64,000 nucleotides of DNA from positions 62,001 through 126,000 of the forward strand of contig JANBRJ010000040.1 in NCBI GenBank assembly GCA_027577595.1, given 5' to 3'. Below, piece by piece: positions 9,984-17,911 of this stretch (within the stretch, counting starts at the first letter, position 1; every line of letters starts with the position of its first letter). A program made the translations under genes and the position numbers. The stretch comes from Coemansia sp. RSA 487. Taxonomy: Eukaryota; Kickxellomycota; Kickxellomycetes; Kickxellales; Kickxellaceae. A model generated the notes under the pieces. The model was not told the DNA's origin. It saw only the letters and a program-made list of their open reading frames with translations, and made no database searches.

Positions 9984-11572
9984 CACTGCAGTGGCGAGTC
10001 AATGTTTTCCCTTTTAATGCAGGGGTAAGCAAATGTTTTTTCCCGCGTATAATATATTAGTTGTGTTTGAGCTTGCAACACTGGCCAAAGCAGTCGATTG
10101 GCATGTAAACGTCGCAAGTGTTATTTTTGATCGTGATTCAGCGAAATAACAGCAAGTAACGTAGTTGCAAACGATGGGAGACAGCACAAACATCATTACG
10201 TAAAGCCCAACATAAACGATCTGGCAGCGTCTACACGAAACAACCACGCAAATACTACAACTTTAGTTGTTGAAAGACGTGATAAAGAAGGCAACATGTA
10301 CAGAACACAACTACTGAGCCAGCATCTGGTGGCGGATGGTGTGCTGGCAAGAAAACTGGTAGGCCTTCCATATGAGCAACAGTACAGTGGGTAGCCAATG
10401 TTTATTCCGTTTAGCCTTTTTCTGAATGACTATCTTCATGCGCTTGGGCATGCCTTTGATTAGTTTGTTGATATCTTTTATATCGATGTTATTCCAGAGT
10501 TTGTGAAGGAATTTTCCTTGTCATGGCGTGTCGACAAGTATCTTGGAACTTCTCTGGAAAACCTGCGTTTCAAAATTCCCTGCAAATTTTTAATCGGATT
10601 GAGGTCAGAAGAATTTGCTGGCTATGTTGACCATTAGTATGTTGCGGCTGACAATAGTTACGCAAAGCGTTTGATGTGTGCATATGAGCGTTGTCTTCTA
10701 CAAGTGTTGTGGGGTTGTTGTCTTTCATTGAACTTTCCAGTTGATGCTTATATGCTTCTTCCTTTAATACCTCACTAATCATTGGCTTTTCTCTGAAAAT
10801 AATAAAGCCAGTGTGTCCGTTATAAAAGATGCCATCTCACACGTCAAGAGAACGACCACTTGGTTTGAAGGTACCAACCGCAATACGCCTATCAAGTTCG
10901 CTGTTTTTAGGTCGCTTTACAAGAGTTCTTGACTGACCAAGTTTAAGCTAGAATATGCTTTCGTCAGTAAATATATAGTATCCTTCCACTGTTCGATATG
11001 CCAATTGCTATGGTCATTGGCAAACTCCAGCTACTCCTTTGCTTGTTTATCAGTAATAAATGGCTTATTCTTTGTTACCCTAGAAACAATGTCTTCACTT
11101 TTCAAAACCATTCCAACATATTGGCGACAAGTATCGACCTCTAAATCCATCACGATCTCACTATTCGTTATTCTCAGTTCCTTCTTTGCTGTATTCACAA
11201 TATGCCGCCTTGCACGTTTGTTGATCCTAGACTTCCTGCTGCACTTTGGTTTAGGCTCTATTGTTTCATATTCATCAAAGTGCTTGATCGAGGCTCACAC
11301 AGTTTGCACAAGCAAGCCTAAATGTTCAGCTATTACTATTACACGAGGAGGGAGCCTTTGATCCCTCTTCTCAATAACTTGCTTTCTAGTGGATAATGGA
11401 CAAAGCATGGCTTATATAGTTTGCAAGAATCCAGACAAGCGCCAAGGGAGGAAAGTTGCAAGTCGTTTTAGAATAATTCCATAAGGGCATTGATCAAGGC
11501 TATACAGTAAAAATAAACATTTGCTCCACATTTCCTAAAAAGGGGGGAAACACTGGCCACTCTTTTGCTCCT
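9984..11572 (-). mobile_element. Decayed Tc1/mariner DNA transposon
   Basis: About 1.57 kb bounded by diverged inverted repeats. The left end (from 9991, G-T-G-G-C-G-A-G-T) and the reverse complement of the right end (from 11560, G-T-G-G-C-C-A-G-T) share the start, the internal A-G-C-A-A-A-T-G-T-T-T block and a G-T-A-T-A stop point ~60 bp in. TA dinucleotides lie just outside each repeat (9981-9982 and 11572-11573), as expected for Tc1 target duplication, although the exact outer tip is uncertain. The interior encodes a broken minus-strand transposase. Plain DNA transposon; old by the level of decay. Confidence 0.75.
10300..11410 (-). pseudogene. Tc1-family transposase pseudogene
   Basis: Reading the minus strand from about 11408 gives a helix-turn-helix half (R-K-S-R-I-N-K-R-A-R-R-H-I-V then I-T-N-S-E-I-V) as in Tc1 DNA-binding domains. 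Next comes a DDE half with V-E-D-N-A-H-M-H-T-S, equivalent to the second catalytic Asp block (D-N-A-P-x-H-T), then L-N-P-I-K-N-L-Q-like sequence in place of the N-P-I-E-N-L-W that holds the last catalytic acid, so that Glu appears to be Lys here. The tail W-N-N-I-D-I-K-D-I-N-K-L-I and M-P-K-R-M matches Tc1 C-termini. At least six stops and one or more frame changes interrupt it, so it cannot make a working enzyme. Confidence 0.75.
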
Positions 11573-11848
11573 AAATTCTGAAAGAGATGAGGTCAGCTTT
11601 TAGAAACGGCTTGTGTTTGTCAACTCGAGCCGCTGAACCGTGTTTACGTTTAAAAATGCGTCGTTTTGTTTGGCTATTCTTGATTGTGAAAAAAAGGACT
11701 TTTGGCGAAACGACGAGTTCGTGGCTATTGTGTCTTTCTTGTCCCCTTCTTTTTGTTTACTTTACTATTATATTTCTATGTATAAACATAGGCACACCTC
11801 CACACTTTTCTACTCTTGTGATTCTCTCCAACAACACCCTACCTTCTT

Positions 11849-14800
11849 ATGGACCCGTCAATAGACTCAAAAGATACCGATTCGAATGGTGGGTCGCCAA
11901 AGCGCCTCAAGACAAATGTAGGTGAATTTAACTTTAAGCAACTGCTAGTTAGCAACCCTTTGAACCAAACAACAAACTAACTTTACGCGTTTTGAACGAT
12001 ACTTTCATCTGGTCAACGCTGTTTTTCTTAGGACCAATCGGCATTGCCTGTGAGCATACTTAAGGATGCACCGTTTGGCGAGGCAGAAATGGACGAACCT
12101 GTTGACCGTCGCCAAAGCCGCAAGTCTCTAGGGAGAAGAGTTAGCTTTGCGCCGACAGCCCATGTGCGCATGTTTGAGGCGGCCGATGAGAAGCAAGCAA
12201 ACGCGCAAAAGGCCAACAGATATGTGATGCCCGATCTCTCATCGCAGACAGGCATGGTTGGCTTCGACTTGGGCACCTTAACGACAATTGATGATACTTC
12301 AATGAACAGCAATGAAAGTTTTGACGTTTCTGTTCGCAATTCAGAGCTGTCTGATTCCGTTTATAGCAGCGAGGGTTCGTTTGCAATGAACGAGAGTGGC
12401 AGTTTTGCAGGCACCAATTCAGCCAATGCTGATACTTTGATTAAAGAAATCTCGCCTGCGGGTCTGCCCACCTCTTCTCAGTCCCAGAACTACGCAAATG
12501 TCCTTGACAACGGCGATGATGACGACGATAGCCTTGATGAAGATGACGGTGACGACGATGCAGTCACCATGGAGCTCACTGGTACTGTTGACATGGGGGC
12601 AATTGAAAACGATGATAGTGACAACGAAAGAGACGCTACGAATTCAAGCAATATCGCAGCAGACAGCGGTGTGAATGCCAGAGCTGGCTCGCATGAAACA
12701 TTTAACCAAACCACAAGTCTAAGCGATCTGGTTGCTGGTGGAACACCATTGGTTTCCGGCCCAAACACCGAGCAGATATTGAACGCGCTTTTGCAGGGTA
12801 GCAACACGAACCAAGACACGAGTCTTCTCGACAATATCATTTTCCAGTTTCAGTCCTCTCAGCAGCAGCAGCAGCAGCAGACAGAGGAATCTGGCGGCAA
12901 TGGTCAAAACACCATGGATCTGGATTTTACGCGCGTTGAGCCGTCTGCTGATGCGGACGATATCTATGACATGGACACAACAATCCAGCCAAATGTCTCG
13001 GAGCTTGTCCACACACTCTCTAGCACGGATGGCCAGCATGCAAGCGCAGATGCTGCTGCGCATCCTGACTACGAGATGGATGACGAGTCGAGTGACGATG
13101 GCAACAACAACGAGGATGCAGTTACCATGGAGCTGACTGGTGTGGTGTCCAGCGAATCCTTGGCCATGGATACTGACTCTAATGCATTTGACGCACAGAC
13201 CCAAGACACAGATCAAACAAAAGGCGCCACCAGCGCAGGCAATTTTGGGCTGTTCGATCTGCTGCAGCTACCTGCATCACTTTCGTTGCAGCAGCAGCAG
13301 CAATTGCCCATACCAGGGGCTGCTTCAACGCCAAAAACTCCCAGAGCAGTTATTCAAAGAACTCCCGGTAGAATTCCATCCAGCCAAGTTGCTGGAAACG
13401 GCGTGCTCGGTACCCCAGTAGACATATCCAGTGTGTTTTACTCGGCTGGCACGGCAGAAGCGCTCTCTGCACTGTTTTCGCATGCATCGCCCAAGAACAT
13501 GGCACAGTCTGTCAACCTACAAAGCCAGGCGCTTTCTCCAGCAGCAAAGGCTGTCTTGCAGATTGCTAACATGGCGGCTTCTCCGCGTGCGGTAGCACCC
13601 GCAGCGATGACAACTCCAAGAAAGCAGCCATCTACTCCCAGAGCGCCGGGCACATTCCAAAGAACGCCTGGTAGTCGTAACAATGGGATATCACGAACAC
13701 CAGTCCAAAGAGTTGCTAGCGCAAGAGGAACGCCTTTGCCATTCCGTCTGCCTGATGCGTCGCACACCCCGGCAAAGGCACAAAGTCCCTCAATCAACTC
13801 AGCAAATCCTTTCTATACGGGAAACAACAGTAGCATAAACAACACGCCTGAGACGAGCTCAGTATCTGTATTTGAGCTGGACCCACTACCTCGCATACCG
13901 TTGACGACGCATAGCCTTCCGCAGCCGAACACCCCTGGATCCTCCCTACTGGCCGAACAGGCCAAGGCTGGCCTTGTCTTTGACATTCACAACGCCTACC
14001 GCTACCAGAATCTTGTGCCACAAACAGCCTCAGACTCTGCCGAGTTGTTGACTATTGATGCCAAGTTTGAGCCCTTGTACCGCAAGGCAAAGCTGACGGC
14101 TAGGCTGGAGTATTGCTCATCACTCGTATCCCTGTTTGAAGCCGACCAAGATATTAGCCGCCTAAGCGAGATGGCAACCACCGACTTTGGGCACAAGGTG
14201 GCGTTTTTCTCCGAAAGCAACGATGCTCTTTTGCAGCGCAAGGAAGAGCTTCTTTTGCGTATCGCAAAGACAAAAAGCCGCCTTGCCGAGGAAGCACCAA
14301 CAGACAGCACTGGAAAACTGTCGGGGGAAATTAAGGAGCTAAGAGAAAAGCTTTTCGCTATCAAGCATGAGCGCGAGGAAACCAGCACCAAGACAGAGCA
14401 GTTGAGCAGCGATATCCAGGCTCTTCAGACAACCAACTCTTCGTTCGATCGACAAGTCACTGAAAAGAAGAGTGCACAGAAGCTTCTTCTTGCGATCAAT
14501 GGGCTCCAGCTGGCTGATCTATCAGAGAACAGCTGCGAATTTGTTTACGACAGGTTTTCCAAGCTGCATCTGGATAACGCGGCAGAGTTTACATCGTTGC
14601 ATCCCGATATTAACTGGAATGCCATTGTGCGCGACACCGTTAACAAAGACGACATGACACTTAGGCAATACTCGATTGCAATCATGAAGCTCAACGCCAC
14701 TCTAAACGAACTTTTGGACGATGTCAAAAGAGTAAAGCGACACACATTTGTTGAGGTTTCGTGTAGCGACGGAATCCAGGTACGGATGCAGCTTTTCTCA

Positions 14801-15022
14801 AAGCAGATGCGGCGGCGCTTTTACCTCCAGGTGCCACTGAAGAGCGTGGAAAGCTACAAGGCCTTGCGTAGTGAAACTGATTTCGACTGGCCAGCGGAGA
14901 TTGTGTATGGCAGCGTCGATCAAGAGAAGCTAAAGCTATGCTTGATGACGTGCGATATCGATGATGCGTCGCCGTTGCTTTCCATTTATCAGCACCTAGA
15001 ATCATGTATGGAATCGTACTAG
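11849..15022 (+). CDS. SPC7: Kinetochore scaffold KNL1/Spc7
   Basis: Two exons, 11849-11917 and 12032-15022 (114-nt GT-AG intron with a C-T-A-A-C branch-like site), giving 1019 residues. Near the N-terminus lie both PP1-docking motifs of KNL1: S-I-L-K (31-34) and R-V-S-F (59-62). Two A-V-T-M-E-L-T-G repeats (Met ~203 and ~389) are MELT sites, phosphorylated by Mps1 to recruit Bub3-Bub1. A polyQ run sits between them. Residues ~450-600 hold many T-P/S-P sites, likely CDK targets. A coiled coil (~750-850) and an RWD-like C-terminus complete the Spc7 domain that joins Mis12. The intron was chosen because exon 1 supplies the only nearby ATG and the join keeps frame before the SILK motif. Confidence 0.93.
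12860..12880 (+). repeat. (CAG)7 microsatellite in KNL1
   Basis: Seven CAG units encode a Gln run between the two MELT motifs. A shorter mixed Gln run follows at ~13289-13303. Such runs often vary in length between strains. Confidence 0.9.
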
Positions 15023-15203
15023 TAATTTTTTGAGCAGTATTGATATTCTTTATTTTATTCTACTTTATTTTATTTCGCGTTCAAATGTTGCAGTTTGCCA
15101 ACGTCGACTCAGTCTATTGCACGCTAGCAGCAAGCTGAATAAAGGGGGCGGATCCACTTGTTTCCAATCCTTAATTCGGATGTATATACAGACATGTGTT
15201 GGG

Positions 15204-15653
15204 CTATTCCTTTTGTGATATGCTAGTTGCTTCTACGGCTTGCTCTGTGCGACGCTGGTAGGAGCTAGTAGGATCTGGTACTTTTGCTGGATCGTTTTTT
15301 TGCTGTTGCTCCTGCTGGCGCCGACGCCTTCTACTCTCTCGTTGCTTTATGCGGCGTTGGTTCTGTCGCCGCAGCCGCTGCAGCTCCGTTAGATGGGGAC
15401 ATCCTGGTTTCACCTGACTATAGCATCTACTATGAGGTACACATCGGCCTGAAGTAAAGAGCTCGCAAATCAATGGAGTGTCGCTGTCATGTCTGTTGGA
15501 GCTGAAAGCTGCTGTATTTAAAGATCGGACAAGTGGCGCATCGCTAAAGGTCTCGCTGGAAGAGTAGCCAGGGTCCATTTGCAGACGATGTAGAAGCGGT
15601 ACATCGCTGTTGCTGTGGCTGGAAGAATAGCCAGAAGAGCTTTGCTGATGCAT
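15204..15653 (-). CDS. Unknown 149-residue protein with 21-residue repeats and Cys-rich region
   Basis: I do not recognise this protein. The first 65 residues are three imperfect repeats of 20-21 residues with the pattern (G)-Y/F-S-S-x4-S-D-x-P-L-x-x-x-L (Asp at 17, 38 and 58). The last repeat runs into I-C-E-L-F-T-S-G-R-C-V-P-H-S-R-C, spaced C-x7-C-x5-C as in CCCH zinc fingers, but the usual fourth ligand is missing; C85 and H87 could stand in. A strongly basic Arg/Gln stretch (residues ~92-118) follows. Repetition at the protein level supports real coding. It converges on KNL1 with 181 bp between stops. It could be a nucleic-acid-binding protein; this is inference. Confidence 0.45.
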   Translation of the reverse strand: MHQQSSSGYSSSHSNSDVPLLHRLQMDPGYSSSETFSDAPLVRSLNTAAFSSNRHDSDTPLICELFTSGRCVPHSRCYSQVKPGCPHLTELQRLRRQNQRRIKQRESRRRRRQQEQQQKNDPAKVPDPTSSYQRRTEQAVEATSISQKE

Positions 15654-16059
15654 TATATAGAAGATAAATTATAAGTGACCTGATATGCGTTTGATGCCGT
15701 CCTTTATTGCGTATTGTTTGTAGTGCGACAAAGACTACTACAAAACCAAAAGATGAAATGAAAACTATAAGAAACTAAAAGAGAAAAGAGTATAGAGCAT
15801 GCGTCTTTTCTTAGCAGTCTGCGTAAATGTACAGTTGCTACCTTTGATAAAGTTTGATGGGCAGCGCTTGCATGACATGGTGTTCCCAAAACCCTCGCTA
15901 TGCTTGCAAACTGAAGATAATCAACTTCAAATCCAGAAAATCCAAAAAAATATTCACCACCTTAACATAGTTTTTTTTACTTGCACATAGGATATACATA
16001 TTTAGATAATACTTGCAAGGAATAATATTCAAAGGCCGCTTGCTAGAGAATAGGCAAGG
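15654..16059. other. Intergenic, no gene seen
   Basis: About 400 bp of AT-rich DNA between the divergent starts of the unknown 149-residue gene and BUD32. It presumably holds both promoters; no clear element is visible. Confidence 0.5.
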
Positions 16060-16698
16060 ATGTCGGAACAAGTGCTTATCAAACAAGGAGCGGAGGCTCG
16101 CGTATACAAAACAACAATCGATGGGAAGCCGGTCATTGCGAAGCAGCGCTTTTCTAAAACGTACCGCCATCCAGAACTCGACAAAAAGCTCACCCGCGGC
16201 CGACTCAACCAAGAGGCACGAAGCCTGAAACGGTGCCGCGAATATGGCATCTGTGTGCCAGAAGTGATGCGTCAGGACAAAGAGAGCGCCACGCTGTACA
16301 TGCAGTACATCGATGGACCAACGCTGAAGGATTGGATCTTGGATAATGGCGACGAAGACAAGGAGAAGGGGTACATGCTCGCCGTTGGAAAAGTCCTGCA
16401 TACCATGCACTCCCACAACATCATCCATGGAGATCTGACTACGTCAAACATGATTATAGACCGGGACGGCAAAGTCGTTCTGATTGACTTTGGCCTCAGC
16501 CAGATCTCGCCCAGCGTCGAAGACAAGGCAGTGGATCTGTATGTGCTTGAGCGGGCTTTCATTAGCACGCATCCCAACTCAACTCAGCTCTTTGCACTGG
16601 TTCTCGAGGCATACGACAGCAACGATACAGCTAAGGCTGTTTTGCGTCGCCTAGAGGACGTACGTCAACGTGGGCGCAAACGCGACATGACTGGATAA
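16060..16698 (+). CDS. BUD32: KEOPS complex kinase/ATPase Bud32 (TP53RK/PRPK)
   Basis: 212 residues, the small atypical kinase of the KEOPS/EKC complex that supports N6-threonylcarbamoyl modification of tRNA A37. Visible: K-Q-G-A-E-A-R-V-Y (short Gly-loop equivalent), I-A-K-Q-R-F (Lys), the catalytic I-I-H-G-D-L-T-T-S-N, I-D-F-G-L-S, and the C-terminal R-Q-R-G-R-K-R, a hallmark basic tail. Single exon; the first ATG gives the family start (L-I-K-Q-G-A-E-A). A transposon-like element starts 98 bp after the stop. Confidence 0.95.
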   Translation: MSEQVLIKQGAEARVYKTTIDGKPVIAKQRFSKTYRHPELDKKLTRGRLNQEARSLKRCREYGICVPEVMRQDKESATLYMQYIDGPTLKDWILDNGDEDKEKGYMLAVGKVLHTMHSHNIIHGDLTTSNMIIDRDGKVVLIDFGLSQISPSVEDKAVDLYVLERAFISTHPNSTQLFALVLEAYDSNDTAKAVLRRLEDVRQRGRKRDMTG

Positions 16699-16795
16699 AA
16701 GAAAGATGAGCAAACACCGAAGTCCAGGGTTACCGAGAATCTGAAACTTTTGAGCGAGAGGATTGGGAGGCTTGGAGGGCATGAAGGAAAAAATA

Positions 16796-16950
16796 CAGTG
16801 GTGTGCAAAACCAGTTTTGCGTCGAATAAAAAGGACATATACGCATCGAGCGGTCAAAGGTTTACTGCAGTGGCGATAGCGCATTTGCGTTCCGAGAAAA
16901 AGTCGTTTGCGTCAGTTGGCGTTATAATCTGTGCTTGGAAGCAAGAGGCG
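16796..16950 (+). repeat. Left inverted repeat of element copy A
   Basis: It pairs with the reverse complement of ~17620-17777. Shared blocks include G-T-C-G-A-A-T-A-A-(A/G)-A-A-G-G-A, C-G-C-A-T-(T)-T-T-G-C-G-T-T-C-C and G-A-A-A-A-A. Related arms bound copy B, and a single left arm opens copy C. Confidence 0.7.
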
Positions 16951-17619
16951 CAAACTGAGCTTTGTGGAGAAAGCTGTTCGGTACACGCCTGTTATTTCAC
17001 ACTAAAATGGATCGGCTTCTCGGTATCTGTCTGTGCTTTCAATGTGGTTAGTTAACACTGATCCTAATAAAACCTAGCAATCTGAAGAAATACCATCGCC
17101 TTGAACAAGAACCCAACTGCCTCACCAGCACTCTCAAGAAATTCCTGAAAGTGCCCAACCCCCGCTCCTACCAACGTAAGAAGATGAGAGAAGTGCTCTG
17201 CCACGGTCTTCTTGAGTGTACCAGCGAGCTATGTATGTGCCCGTGGAAGCGAATGGTGTTTTGGTTGCTCGTTCTCGCATGTACAGCCGAGATCTCGTTA
17301 CCATTCTCAACTTCAGGCATAATTTCCATGGCCTTCGTGATCACGGTGAGACTCCAGAGCGCTTCTGTCGCAGTCAGCCCGCAGCCGTTGCTACCACCGA
17401 TGAACAGCAGCCCAAGAAGAAAAGGAAGATGACAGCGGCAAAGAAGACGGCGAGGACGAACAAATAACAACCACCACGAAATTCAGCCAAGGTTATAGCC
17501 GCGGCAAATCCTAGTTCTAAGATAGGATGCTGTCCCTTTTGCAGGTAGGTGCTCAAATGAGAGCTGAAGAGATAAGCATCCGTGACTGCTTTTTGACAAT
17601 GGTACTAATCATTTGTGTT

Positions 17620-17777
17620 TTCTCCTGTGCTTTCCTACTTTGCACTGACGCATATGCCACGCCTGTACAAACAGTTTTTTCTTGGAACGCAAAATGCGCT
17701 GTCGCCACCACAAACCTTTCACCATTCGACGCATAGACATCCTTCTTATTCGACACAATTAATTTTGCACAGCACTG
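17620..17777 (-). repeat. Right inverted repeat of element copy A
   Basis: Partner of the left arm of copy A, in opposite orientation. It lies downstream of the Lys-rich tail of the broken interior frame, separated by ~150 bp of non-coding DNA that is conserved in copy B. Confidence 0.7.
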
Positions 17778-17911
17778 TTGATCAAAGATTTTCATTCTTC
17801 GCTTGTAAGGCACTTCTCTTTTCTTCTTCTATAGAGCTTTTTCTTATTGTTTAGCAAAGACCCTTTTCTAAATTTATCTACTTGACCGTGGGCAAAAGTA
17901 ATTGTCGCAAA

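Larger units (their letters stand above)
16796..17777 (+). mobile_element. Repeat element copy A: mariner-like ends, Fanzor/TnpB-like interior
   Basis: About 980 bp. The left end begins C-A-G-T-G-G-T-G-T-G-C-A-A-A-A and the reverse complement of the right end C-A-G-T-G-C-T-G-T-G-C-A-A-A-A, tips typical of Tc1/mariner elements; similarity between the ends runs ~150 bp inward. A TA precedes the left tip; the right flank no longer shows it. The interior (about 17140-17470) carries the end of a broken frame: C-H-G-L-L-E-C-T-S-E-L-C, then Y-S-R-D-L-V-T-I-L-N-F-R, then a Lys-rich tail (K-K-K-R-K-M). This resembles the zinc-ribbon and RuvC-III of TnpB/Fanzor nucleases. It lies between BUD32 and the TTLL12-like gene, 134 bp before the latter's ATG. 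Confidence 0.55.

Noticed and set aside
11005-11361. Plus-strand frame within the Tc1 fossil
   Set aside because: Antisense to the recognisable transposase remains.
16798-17055. Open frame through the left arm of element copy A
   Set aside because: Belongs to the element; related arms in copies B and C carry similar frames, but no complete protein is encoded.
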